A DNA stretch of 64,000 nt from Pictodentalium vernedei (lineage: Eukaryota > Mollusca > Scaphopoda > Dentaliida > Dentaliidae): the NCBI GenBank assembly GCA_031216915.1, contig CM062297.1, positions 833,667,337-833,731,336 on the forward strand, read 5' to 3'. Made by a program: the position numbers and the translations under genes. Positions within the stretch are counted from its first letter, which is position 1. The number at the start of each line of letters is the position of its first letter. Positions 1 through 10,069 of this stretch are shown here, one piece after another. The notes below the pieces were generated by a model that was given only the letters and a program-made list of their open reading frames with translations, ran no database searches and was not told where the DNA came from.

Positions 1-3000
1 AATTACTTTAGTACTCACCCGGTGACAGCAGATTGAGGACAGATCGGAGGAAGCCAACAACATAGGGGACCGCATGTTGTGGTTCAGATATTTTACATTC
101 GGAGCATATGTCCGTTGCTCGGGACGCTCCGTTATATTGACAGTCCGAGAGACTGTCTTTAATGCTTCCTCATCCTCACAGCAGGGCACACGACTGCACA
201 TTGGCTACGTGACCTCGAGTATCCGATCAGTTTCGGCATTCAGTGATTCCACAGCGAATAGGTCGCGCCATCCGGTAGCCAAGGGACACGAGGCCTATAC
301 ACTCCGTTCGCTCGCATATTGGAAGTATGCACGGGGTAACGATCTCGGAGCTTCCTGCGGCAATGCATCATAAGACCGCTGCTCCTCAGGCCTCAGTGAC
401 GGACGTGCTATCCGAGTTAGCACAGTTGTTTCGCAGCATCCCAGCAATTGACGGTTTCTCGGTCGAATCAGGAATTATCCGACGGTGCTGGGTCGGTGCG
501 GTCCGCGGTTGCATCAAGCTACGGACGACTGAACGCTTTATAGGGTCCGACAGGATGGCGAAAGGGATTCGAAAGATTTCGAGTTTTCCCTTTAGTAGTA
601 TCGGAAGATGCCTTTCATATCTTCTGGCATTTCTTCCAGTGATTATTTTTCGGACTTCATTGCTGCGATCTTGGATAAGAGACTTATAGCGTCATTGGAC
701 TCGGAATTTTCGATCGGTACAGGGACTTTGTCCCTGACTTACCGACGCAGTCCAATATTGTCATTACAACATGTGTTTTATTTTTCGACGCTATATATTA
801 TATATATATATACAAGCCTGCTACTAAGCATGATAGTTTAGTTTCTTGTCCGCGTGGCTCATTTCTGCCATTTTATCTTTTTTACATATAGTTTATTTTG
901 GCAGAGCAGGGCATACCGAGAGTTCATAGGCGTCTAGACGGTGTGATTAAAGACTGCATATATTCTTTTTCGCCGTTTATGTCTTTTCCAATTTCAATGT
1001 TGGGAACGACATTATGTATAGTAGACTTAACTTAGACGCTTTATTATACGTAATCCGCCTTACTGAGGCGTTATCATTACGTCTTCAAGAAAAGATTTAC
1101 GGGATATTATTCTCAATGTAATTTCTTTTGAGGGCAGTAGTTTGTTCACGTATAACTCCGCCCTTCAGTGGCTGATTGGAGTTGGTTAGACGTGATGCAG
1201 CCCTAGCTACATCCACGCGTGGATAGTAGGTTAAGAACTCTCTCAGAGTCGCTTCGTTCTCGGAGGAGCTTCTCTTCGACGGCAACTTTCCGGCAATCCA
1301 TGAATTGCTTGATTTATACATTCTCTTGTCTATCTAGTGTTACAAGAGATTCAGACTGGGGCAAACATTCGGTGGTTGACTCAGAGAGTGCCGCCGCAGT
1401 TGCCGGACCCTAGTGTGGCTGTTATGACGGTTGCCAGTCAAACAGATTGGGATATATACTAATCCCTACGGATTCGAAGTGCCAGGGTCTTTGGGTTCCG
1501 CAGTCTTTTAGCTATCAGTTTAACTTCCGCGGAATAATGTTTTTTAGGCTTGCTTTATGTCATTGCATGAACATTATTCAGAAACGCATGCCCAAATTCC
1601 TGTCCTTTAATTCGACAGTAGTGGCGTATCTCCGGAACCAGGGAGGCACTCTTTCGTTTCCGTTATTCAATTTAATGGAAAGAATCCGTCTGTTGGTTAT
1701 AGTACACCAAGTTCAGTTTTGGTCCGTCATATTCTGGGTCGTCTGATTGTTTTATCGCACTCCCGTTCTCTTACGGGTCGCTTGTTGCTGTCAGATTGGA
1801 CTCTCAACAAACAAGTATTTAATCAGATTTGCTATCTATGGGAGCGCCCAATGATGTTTTATTTATGACACAGCTTGCTTATCAATTGCAGACGTATGTG
1901 TTGGCTTGTCCAGATCTCTGAGCTAATACTGTTAACGCTCTATTGATCTATAGGACGGAATGATAGGATACGCGTATCCTCCGGCGCTGTTGTTTTAGCA
2001 GGTATTGCTAAGATAAACAACCACAATACATTTCTGTTGATAGCATCTCTATCTTCACAGAGATCATGAGTAATTTACTCTCTTGTCTACTGTGGATCTT
2101 AACGTGAAATCTTCCTCTATGTGAGGATCTTTTTTCACTGGGTAAATCGTGTCATCTTTATCACAACCAGCAAGGTCGCAACCTTCATGTATTCCGTTGT
2201 GTGGTCCGTATTGCATTGTAAGCACTGTACTGGACGAGCTTTGGACGCGATTTCTTACTATAGGAGATCCTCTTCTTCGCTATTCTATGCGACTAAAGTG
2301 GAGGCTCTTCCGTCGTGGTGTAGGGATCATTACGTTCATATGGTTGATCCCTCCATACTACGCATTGCTAGTTTTTTAGTATACTTGTTTCACAAGATCT
2401 ACTGCAGCCTGTTGTTATTTAGGTTATAGGTTTATGTTACCTCATACCTATGCACTCTACGATAGTTTACAATTGAGTCTTTTGTCTCTTTATCTAAGTC
2501 AGTTAGTAACTTTTTGATAAATAGACTTAGAATCTTTAGATTAAATTCCTATACGGATTTTAACTTCGGTTCTTATTTAGCTAAGTAATCATTTGAGCCT
2601 CTGGAAACAGTAGTTTTCAAATTCTGACCTTTTAAACAGTAATTCTGTTGGTTTCTCTTTTACTGTAGAGTCAGTGAGTTTCATGCACTATCGATGGATG
2701 ATTTTCACTTTCATAGTTTCGGAATCAATACTTCCGTTACTATTTAGGTTGGATTGTTGCATAAGAGTTAGACTCCTATTATCCGGAACCTATTATTTTA
2801 AGGTCCTTCCGTCTTCGTATGGGCATAGGCCTTTACTCTTTCCGGGTACAGTTTATGTATTTATAAACAGATATCTGTTTATTACAAGGGCGTAAGCTTC
2901 TTCTGTCTTTGATGTCTAGTAGAAGGACGTTACGCTCCATTTTATTGTTAATGGATTCTATTAACTAGCGTACTGCTTATGGTATATCATTGGCTTAGCA

Positions 3001-4176
3001 GTTGTGCTTAAGATTTCGGCTCATGAAGTAAGAGTTCTTCTACTTCTTGGGCTTACATTAATAGTGTTGCTATTATAGATTTTTGAAGGCTGCTCATTGC
3101 GCTCAGCCATCCATTCATGAATTTTATCTCAGAAATATCGAGTCCATTTCTGGAGGCCTCTATTGTTAGGTCTATTATCTACTGCTCAGAATATCATTCA
3201 CTTAACAGTTGCTACTATAGCTAGGTAGGCTGTCTGTTTCGGCAGTGTCTCCGTTCGGCTGCCCTCTTCGCTCTGGGCTATTTGACCCAGGGCAAGAAAA
3301 AGGGGGGGGGGAGGGTGTTCCCTTGGGTCACCTGTTTTTACTATGAAAACAAGGGGATACCTCCTCCGGAGTTAGTAATTCTGAGCTGTTATTGGGATGG
3401 TTGTTTAGTGAGAAGTTTAAGTTTATAAAATTCATTCAAGTCTTAGTTTTTAAAGTATAGCTTTTGAATATTGCATATGTCAACGGACATGATTATGCAT
3501 TTCTCACACACTTTTAAGAGTATAAGAGTCTCTATCCTCTAGACTTACTTTATTATTGGCTTACTTTAAAAATTATTAATATAAGGATTATTGGATATTA
3601 ATAGAGTACATGGATGTTTGAAGCTCAATTTTTGGAAGGTGTTGTATCTTTCTAATTTATAATAAATAAGAAAGATACATGTAAGGCCTATTACTTCTTT
3701 TCCCTACAGGGGATGACTCTATTTTATTTTATTGAGCGTATTCCATTTTGCTCTATGTCCTTGGCCCTCCAGCCTTTTTACTATTCAGCTATGTCTGGGT
3801 CATTGGTACAGTATAAAAATGTTGAAAAATTTATAGTAATTTATATATTTTTTATACTTACCAATGACCCAGACGGGGATGGCCCTCCCAGGAGTTGGGA
3901 ACTCTTGCCTCCCCGCTGAGTACATAGCGCTTACCAGGCACTGGTTATTAGAATGATAAATGGCGCCAATTTCGGAACGTCCTTGACACTGCGCATGCGC
4001 AGTGGGGGCGAGGTGTGGAGGGCCTTTCAGGACATGTTTTCTTTAGTTTTAGATGCAAATTTTGGGGATTGGGGGGCAAAATTTGTGTTTGGCCCTATAT
4101 TTTAAGAGTTAGCACCAGCTATGTCTGGGTCATTGGTAAGTATAAAAAATATATAAATTACTATAAATTTTTTAAC
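1..4176 (+). mobile_element. DIRS-type retrotransposon, RT-less degenerate copy 1 (5' end outside window)
   Basis: Degenerate DIRS copy entering the window inside its gag-derived region (the first base corresponds to about 13727 of copy 2) and ending at a perfect right terminus, TTTTTTAAC, at 4176. Remnants of gag (1-1290), RNase H/Dam-like (about 1340-2100) and YR (about 2120-3180) are recognisable by alignment with copies A and B, but all frames are interrupted by stops. The RT core is missing: gag sequence at about 1280 runs straight into sequence lying downstream of the RT domain. The ICR (3786-3874), right ITR (about 3952-4176), poly-G tract (about 3303-3311) and 3' stem-loop (3644-3678) are kept. 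The right terminus abuts gag-coding sequence of copy A, so this copy appears nested in A. Confidence 0.85.
3786..3874 (+). repeat. DIRS internal complementary region (copy 1)
   Basis: 89 bp: a 35 bp arm complementary to the left terminus of the family (ends CAGTATAAAAAT at 3820) followed by a 54 bp arm complementary to the right terminus (ends ACCAATGACCCAGAC). The seam at 3820/3821 mirrors the right-end/left-end circle junction expected of a DIRS intermediate. One base differs from copy 2 (GTTGAAAAA instead of GTTAAAAAA). Confidence 0.85.
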
Positions 4177-4981
4177 TTTTAAACTTGCTTCCAGGACAGG
4201 GAAAGCAGGCTTCTTGTCCGCAAATACTCTTAACCTGCCTTTCATTAATGCAAGGAATAAATTCGACACGGCAGGTCAGGGTATACCGAGAGTTCCTCTG
4301 CGTATGGACGACGAGGCGGAAGACTTAGAGCTATCATTACCGTCGTCAGCTTCTATTCCAACCGCAGTGTTGGAAACAGCTATCGCGTCTAACAGAGCCA
4401 ATTTAGATGCCTTATCTTACGCAGATCACCTTACGAAGGCGTTATCACTGCGTCTTCAAGGGGAAGAGTTTCAGGATATACAATCCTCCTTAAGACTTCT
4501 TTCAAGGGCAGTAGCTTATTCCACGTGTAACTCCGCCCTTTCAGTGGCAAATCTGGAGTTGGTTAGACGTGACGCAGCCCTGTCTACATCCACACTAGTG
4601 GATTCTAAGGTGAAGAACTCTCTTAGAGTCGCTTCGGTCTCAGGAGGTCTTCTCTTTGACGGCAAGCTTTCCGCTATTTATGATAATATTAAAAAGAAAG
4701 CTAGTGATTCTCTGTTGTTTAGATCCGCTCCTAAAAGGTCGGATTCAGCAGACACGAATAAGGCGGGCACTTCTGGGTCTTATCCGCCCAAGAGAGGTTC
4801 CTATAGAGGTTCCGGTGCGTCATCTAGCTCTTATTCGAGAGACCGTCAGGATAGCGACTCTCGTTCGGGACGTCCTTCAGGCCGGGACAATCGGTCGGAC
4901 GCCCCGAGGTCGACGAGGCGAGGTGCGGGTTGTGGAAGACGTGGTTTCTCCTACCGCAGGCCTCGCAGATCCAGGAGGTGA
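4177..4981 (+). pseudogene. ORF1 (Gag-like) C-terminal fragment of DIRS copy A
   Basis: Open frame equivalent to the last ~270 residues of the 700-residue ORF1 of copy B. It enters the frame as KAGFLSANTLNLPF and ends at TGA 4979-4981 in an arginine/serine/glycine-rich tail (RGS, RSGRPSGRD, RRPRRSRR) typical of nucleic-acid-binding Gag C-termini. There is no ATG at its beginning; the 5' part is cut off by copy 1. The ORF1 stop overlaps an out-of-frame ATG (TGATG), and ORF2 overlaps ORF1 by about 300 nt. Role by family: coat/nucleocapsid-like protein packaging DIRS RNA in the cytoplasm. It cannot be expressed from its own start here. Confidence 0.75.
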
Positions 4982-5975
4982 TGGCTCAAACCTCTATCGC
5001 GTTCCGGTTGGCGGAAGGTTGTCGAGTTTTTCTCAAGAGTGGGCGTCGATTACGGACGACCCGTGGGTGAGAGGAGTGACTTCGGAAGGTCTAAAGATAT
5101 CCTTCAAACGAAAGCCTCCATTAACTCGAAGTCCAAAGTGGACTCATCTTCCGTCAAACCCTCAGAAAAGAGACGCTCTGCTATCAGAGGTGCAGTCTCT
5201 TTTAATGAAGAACGCGGTAGAGGTCGTAGAAAACCAGGAATCGCTGGGATTCTACAGCCATCTGTTTCTGGTTCCGAAACCAGACGGCTCGTTCCGTCCA
5301 GTCATAGATTTGAGCTGGATAAACAAGCTGATCGTCGCTCCGAAGTTTTATATGGAGACGATTCGATCGGTCAGAGCGAGTATTCGGGTGAACGATTATG
5401 CAACGAGCATAGATCTCAAAGATGCGTACTTTCACGTCATGGTACATCCGACATTCCGAAAGTATCTACGCTTCGCAGTCCTAGGAGTGGTGTATCAGTT
5501 CCGGGCCATGTGCTTCGGATTGAATCTAGCACCCTGGGCTTTCACTCGGGTAATGAACTCGGTAATGATCTACTTCCGAGCTCATTCGTCTGCGGTAACG
5601 TCGGCCTACCTGGACGACATTCTTCAGAGGTACGGCAACGAGTTAACGCTTCAGAACGATGTTCAGAATCTTCTTCTATTGCTCCGACGTCTCGGTTTCA
5701 TAGTAAACGAGGAGAAGTCGGATCTGGTGCCGTCCAAGTCATTCACTCATCTGGGAATGAGCTTCGAGACGCACAACAATCTCGTTCGTCTGCCGTTAAC
5801 CAGAGCGAAATTAGTCAGTTGTCACGCTCGCTATTGTCTAAATACAGACAAAGTCACAGCGAGAGAATTTATGAGACTGATAGGTCTGTGCGGAGCCGCC
5901 GCGGATCTCATTCCGATGGGACGGCTACGCACACGGCCTCTTCAAATTTTCCTGACTCAGAATTGCTCGATGTAG
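4680..5975 (+). pseudogene. ORF2 5' part: reverse transcriptase domain of DIRS copy A (frameshifted)
   Basis: 431 codons from ATG 4680 (the open frame extends 8 codons further up) to a premature stop at 5973-5975. RT core landmarks: fingers/palm segment PKPDGSFRPVIDLS, catalytic Asp in SIDLKDAYFH, PWAFTRVMN, and the YLDD box at about 5607-5618 in place of YVDD/YADD. This matches DIRS/Ngaro-class RT rather than LTR elements. The first ~120 codons overlap ORF1 in another frame and are low-complexity, so the real start is uncertain. The stop comes from a 19 nt deletion relative to copy B at about 5965/5966; RNase H continues in the next frame. Family role: copies DIRS RNA into circular DNA. Confidence 0.85.
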
Positions 5976-6952
5976 ACGTTCTCTTGTCAGATCAAGTGAA
6001 ACAAGAGATTCAGACTTGGGCAAACATTCAGTGGTTAACTCAAGGAGTTCCGCTGCAGTTGCCGGATCCGAGTTTTACCATTATGACGGATGCCAGTCAA
6101 ACAGGTTGGGGTGCATCATTAATCCCAACGGATTCGAGATGCCAGGGTCTTTGGGATCCGCAATTCCTGTGCAAGCACATAAACATCAAGGAAATGATGT
6201 CAATTTGGCTTGCGTTACGTCACTGGATGGACATTATTCACGATGCTCATGTCCAAATCCTATCCGACAATACGACAGTAGTGGCGTATATACGGAATCA
6301 GGGAGGCACTCATTCAGTTCCGTTGTTCAATCTAACGGAAAGAATCCTTCTGTTTGCGTTGGAACATCACGTTCTTCTTTCGGTCCGTCACATACCGGGT
6401 CGTCTGAATGTGCTAGCAGACTCCCTTTCACGAAAGGGTCGCTTGTTGCCGTCGGAGTGGACTCTCAACAAACAAGTATTCAATCAGATTTGCTACCAAT
6501 GGGAACGGCCAATGATAGACTTATTTGCGACACATCTCAACAATCAGTTGCAGACGTATGTGTCCCCGTGTCCGGATCCAAGAGCATTTGCAGTAGACGC
6601 TCTATCGATCCCTTGGGACGGAATGATAGGATATGCGTATCCTCCAGCGCCGTTAATTCAACAAGTATTGCTAAAGATAAAACAATCTCAATGCAAGATT
6701 CTGTTGGTAGCATCTCTGTCGCCACAGAGACCGTGGATAAATCTACTCAGGTGTCTGTTGTGGGACCTACCGCGGAAGCTCCCTCCACGAGAGGATCTTC
6801 TTTGGCAGGGGAAATCGCGCCAACTGCATCACAACCCGCAAGGTCTCAACCTTCACGTTTTTCCGTTGTGCGGTCCTTCTTGCATGGCAAGCACTTTACA
6901 GGACGAGCAGTGGACGCGATTTCTAACTGTAGGAGGACCTCCTCTTCGCTAA
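5966..6952 (+). pseudogene. ORF2 3' part: RNase H and Dam-methylase-like region of DIRS copy A
   Basis: Continuation of ORF2 after the 19 nt deletion, open to the stop at 6950-6952. RNase H residues are all present: MTDASQTGWG (D), IKEMMSIWLA (E), ILSDNTTVVAY (D), NVLADSLSR (D). It is followed by a region with DLFAT, a YAYPPAPLI segment and a hydrophobic ILLVA strand, the layout of the phage-type Dam-like domain that DIRS elements carry between RNase H and YR; the canonical NPPY motif is not intact. The frame upstream of 5966 is the unrelated overlapping frame of RT. In copy B the same region is fused in one frame with RT. Confidence 0.8.
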
Positions 6953-7908
6953 ACTATGCGGCTAAGTGGAAGGTTTTCCGTCGTTGGTGTAGGGATCATT
7001 CTGTTGATATATTTGATCCCTCTATACCAGACATTGCTAACTTTCTAGTATACTTGTTTGACGAAATCAAACTGCAACCTGTTACTATAAAGGGTTATAG
7101 ATCTATGTTATCTGATACCTATGCACATCATGATAGTTTACAAATTGGATCTAATGTCTCTTTATCGAAATTGGTTAGAAACTTTTCGATAAATAGACCC
7201 AGAACTCTTAGATTAATTCCTAAGTGGAATTTAGCTTGGGTTCTCCTTAAATTGAAGGAAAAGCCATTTGAACCTCTTGGGACAGTAGATTTCAAATTCT
7301 TATCTTATAAGACAGCTTTTCTCTTAGCTTTCTCTTCTGCCAGAAGAGTCAGTGAGCTTCATGCACTATCGGTGGATGATTCTCATTATCGTAGTGTTGG
7401 GAACACTATCACCTTCACTACTAATGTGGGTTTTTTAGCTAAGAATCAGGCTCCTAATAAATATCCGGAACCTATTGTTATTAAGGCTCTTCCGTCTTCA
7501 GACGGGCGTAGGCCTTTACTCTGTCCTGTTAGAGCACTACGTATCTATAAACAGAGATCTCAGTTCATCAGAAAGGGACGGAAACGTTTCTTTCTGTCTT
7601 TGATGCCTAATAGAAAGGACATTTCAGTTCATTCTATTGCTAGATGGATTCAGTTAACTATCCGTACTGCGTATGAAGATTTATCTTCTTCTCAGCAGTC
7701 TGTGCTTAAGATTTCTGCTCATGAAGTAAGAGCTCTTTCTACTTCCTGGGCTTATGCTAATAGTGTTGCTATTACAGATTTAATGAAGGCTGCTTATTGG
7801 TCTCAGCCATCCACATTTACTAATTTTTATCTCAGAAATATTGAGTCCATTTCTGGAGACCTGCATTGTTTAGGTCCGTTATCTGTTGCTCAGAATGTCG
7901 TCCACTAA
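6691..7908 (+). CDS. ORF3: tyrosine recombinase of DIRS copy A (open)
   Basis: Integrase of the DIRS element; by family it inserts a circular DNA into the genome without target duplication. Counted from ATG 6691 it is 405 aa; the frame is open back to 6016 but that part overlaps RNase H/Dam-like in another frame and looks like a shadow. An N-terminal SAM-like core-binding domain (about 65-180, with YAAKWKVFRRWCRDH) precedes the catalytic domain. Catalytic residues: Arg219 in ARRVSELHAL, His344 and Arg347 in SAHEVRALSTSWAY, Trp370 in YWSQPST and Tyr380 in FTNFYLRNI. Stop TAA. It overlaps ORF2 by about 260 nt. Start choice is uncertain; family assignment is strong. Confidence 0.88.
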   Translation: MQDSVGSISVATETVDKSTQVSVVGPTAEAPSTRGSSLAGEIAPTASQPARSQPSRFSVVRSFLHGKHFTGRAVDAISNCRRTSSSLNYAAKWKVFRRWCRDHSVDIFDPSIPDIANFLVYLFDEIKLQPVTIKGYRSMLSDTYAHHDSLQIGSNVSLSKLVRNFSINRPRTLRLIPKWNLAWVLLKLKEKPFEPLGTVDFKFLSYKTAFLLAFSSARRVSELHALSVDDSHYRSVGNTITFTTNVGFLAKNQAPNKYPEPIVIKALPSSDGRRPLLCPVRALRIYKQRSQFIRKGRKRFFLSLMPNRKDISVHSIARWIQLTIRTAYEDLSSSQQSVLKISAHEVRALSTSWAYANSVAITDLMKAAYWSQPSTFTNFYLRNIESISGDLHCLGPLSVAQNVVH

Positions 7909-8004
7909 ACAGTTGCAACTATAGTTATGCAGGCTTTCTGTTCCGGCAGTGACTCCGTCCGGCTGCCCTCTTCGCTCTGGGCTATTTGACCCAGGGCAAG
8001 GGGA

Positions 8005-8022
8005 AGGGGGGGGGGGGGGGCG
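8005..8022 (+). repeat. poly-G tract in DIRS 3' region (copy A)
   Basis: Long G run between the YR stop and the ICR, just after a small stem (CTGGG...CCCAG) in the sequence CTGGGCTATTTGACCCAGGG. Equivalent G runs occur in copies 1, 2 and 3 (about 3303, 17034 and 25073) and, as an interrupted tract, in B (about 54635-54662 on the opposite strand). Copy 4 has only five G (31565-31569). Confidence 0.8.
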
Positions 8023-8365
8023 GGTGTTCCCTTAGGTCACCTGCTTTATAGTGAAAAGCAAGGGAATGCCTCCTCCAAGACAGTATTTCTGAGTCGCTTC
8101 CGGGATGGTTTTAAAGTGTAATATTAATGTTTAATTTCATTCATGTCTTATTTTTAAAGTGTAGCTCGGTGTGAAGCATTTGTATATGTCAAGTGTCAAA
8201 CGGGCTTTAATATACAATACTCGGACACTTTTAAATGATTATAAAGAGTCTCAATTCTCTGGACTACTTTATTTATTGGCTTGTTTTAAAAATAATTAGT
8301 ATAAAGGTTATACTGGATGTTAATAGAGAACATGAATGTTATTGTGCTCAATTATTAAGGGTAGT

Positions 8366-8402
8366 GTATCTTTCTAATTTAAATATTAAATAAGAAAGAT
8401 AC
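8366..8402 (+). other. conserved stem-loop in DIRS 3' UTR
   Basis: Near-perfect palindrome: GTATCTTTCT ... AGAAAGATAC around an A/T loop, followed by ATGTAA. The same hairpin is retained in every DIRS copy here (3644-3678, 17381-17416, 25417-25451, 31901-31935, 54258-54293) although the coding regions of four of them are ruined. Possible RNA element for 3' end formation, packaging or priming; function unknown. Confidence 0.6.
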
Positions 8403-8510
8403 ATGTAAAGCCTAATACTCCTTTTCTCCTTAAGGGGTTACCTCTTTATTTTATAATTGAGCTTATTGGATTTTCCTCTATGTCCTAGGCCCTCCAGCCT
8501 GTTTACTATT

Positions 8511-8599
8511 CAGCTAAGTCTGGGTCATTGGTACAGTATAAAAATGTTAAAAAATTTATAGTAATTTATATATTTTTTATACTTACCAATGACCCAGAC
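8511..8599 (+). repeat. DIRS internal complementary region (copy A)
   Basis: 89 bp made of CAGCTAAGTCTGGG...CAGTATAAAAAT (complement of the left terminus as seen in copy B) joined at 8545/8546 to GTTAAAAAATTTATAG...ACCCAGAC (complement of its own right terminus). Diagnostic for DIRS elements. Confidence 0.9.
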
Positions 8600-8903
8600 G
8601 GGGATGGCCCTCCCTGAGTTGGGAACTCTTGCCTCCCCGCTGAGTACATAGCGCTGACCAGGCACTGCCAGTAAGAATGATATTTGGCGTCAATTTCGGG
8701 ACGACTGCGTCACTGCGCATGCGCAGTAGAGTCGTACTATGGAGGTCCTTTAGGACATGATTTCTTTTTGTTTTGGATGCAAATTTTGGGGATTGGGGGG
8801 CAAAATTTGTGTTTGGCCCTGGTTTTTGTGGAGTTAGCACCAGCTAAGTCTGGGTCATTGGTAAGTATAAAAAATATATAAATTACTATAAATTTTTTAA
8901 CTT

Positions 8904-10048
8904 TTAGTCGAGTTGTGACGAAGTCAAACTCGACTTATAGTTTGGTGAATGGCGGGCGGGCGGGCGGGCGTAAACAATTGGTTTCCGGATGATAACTTGA
9001 TAGTGGTTCAACTCACATTCATTAAACTTCATACATAGGTTGGTCTTGGTGAGAGGAAGAACCCTATTGATTTTGGACATGCTACGTCGAAGGTCAAGGT
9101 CACAGTGACCTTGAACATAGTAAATCTTAAACAATTGGTTTCCGGATGATAACTTGATAATGGTTCAACTCACATTCATGAAACTTCATAGGTAGATTGG
9201 CCTTGGTGAGGGGAAGAACCCTATTGATTTTGGACTTGCTACGTCAAAGGTCAAGGTCACAGTGACCTTTAACATAGTATATCGCAACAATTGGTTTCCG
9301 GATGATAACTTGATAGTGGTTCAACCTAGAGTCATGAAACTTCATAGGTGTGTTGGCCTTGGTGCGAGGAAGAACCCTATTGATCTTGGACTCACCAGGT
9401 CAAAGGTCAAGGTCACAGTGACCTTGAACATAGTATATCGCAACAATTGGTTTCCGGATGATAACTTGATAGTGGTTCAACCTAGAGTCATGAAACTTTA
9501 TAGGTGTGTTGGCCTTGGTGCGAGGAAGAACCCTATTGATCTTGGACTCACCAGGTCAAAGGTCAAGGTCACAGTGACCTTGAACATAGTATATCGCAAC
9601 AATTGGTTTCCGGATGATAACTTGATAGTGGTTCAACCTAGAGTCATGAAACTTCATAGGTATGTTGGCCTTGGTGCGAGGAAGAACCCTATTGATCTTG
9701 GACTCACCAGGTCAAAGGTCAAGGTCACAGTGACCTTGAACATAGTATATCGCAACAATTGGTTTCCGGATGATAACTTGATAGTGGTTCAACCTAGAGC
9801 CATGAAACTTTACAGGCGTGTTGGCCTTGGTGCGAGGAAGAACCCTATTGATGTTGGACTCACCAGGTCAAAGGTCAAGGTCACAGTGACCTTGAACATA
9901 GCATATCGCAACAATTGGTTTCCGGATGAGAACTTGATAGTGGTTCAACCTAGAGTCATGAAACTTCATAGGTGTGTTGGCCTTGGTGCGAGGAAGAACC
10001 CTATTGACCTTGGACTCGCCAGGTCAAAGGTCAAGGTCACAACTCGAC
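8904..10048 (-). mobile_element. pearl/Helitron-like non-autonomous element with 156 bp tandem units
   Basis: Reading the minus strand: starts GTCGAGTTGTGACC, then about seven tandem units of 156 bp (each containing GGTCAAGGTCACAGTGACC and GGTTTCCGGATGATAACTTG), a (CGCC)n stretch, and a terminal hairpin (AGTCGAGTTTGACTTCG...CTCGACT) that ends in CTAA. This layout (tandem core, short microsatellite, 3' hairpin, CTRR-type end) matches bivalve pearl elements, which are considered Helitron-like. Because 156 is divisible by 3, an open frame of 284 codons (9262-10116) arises on the other strand; it is not a gene. DIRS copy A ends 2 bp away. Confidence 0.65.
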
Positions 10049-10069
10049 ATTGGATCTGTGATCCTGAGC

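Larger units (their letters stand above)
4177..8901 (+). mobile_element. DIRS-type retrotransposon copy A (5'-truncated in window, YR open)
   Basis: Second-best-preserved DIRS copy. Sequence starts abruptly inside ORF1 right after the right terminus of copy 1 and runs through ORF1 C-terminus, RT, RNase H, Dam-like region, YR, a poly-G tract (about 8005-8022), a stem-loop (8366-8402), the ICR (8511-8599) and right ITR (about 8675-8901). Compared with copy B it lacks the left ITR, 5' leader and the N-terminal two thirds of ORF1. Nested insertion of copy 1 would place the missing part upstream of the window. Right flank is TTTTAGTCGAG, the end of a pearl-type repeat. ORF2 has a 19 nt deletion relative to B near 5966; ORF3 is open. 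Confidence 0.9.

Noticed and set aside
3786..4176. A separate ~355 bp inverted-repeat MITE at the end of each DIRS copy
   Set aside because: At first sight GTTAAAAAA...TTTTTTAAC looks like a mobile unit with 54 bp TIRs. It is the right arm of the ICR plus the right ITR of DIRS; it is always in the same place and its interior is the complement of the 5' end.
5039..5965. Long open frame overlapping RT of DIRS A on the same strand (and 56425-57645 in B)
   Set aside because: It is the alternative frame of the conserved RT sequence, Ser/Arg-rich and without domain signal; only the part after the 19 nt deletion (5966-6952) is real ORF2 sequence.
6016..6690. N-terminal extension of ORF3 in copy A
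   Set aside because: Lies entirely over RNase H/Dam-like coding sequence in another frame and has composition of a shadow frame; YR is better started at ATG 6691.
8904..10048. CRISPR-like array
   Set aside because: Direct repeats are contiguous satellite units of 156 bp without unique spacers, in a eukaryotic context.
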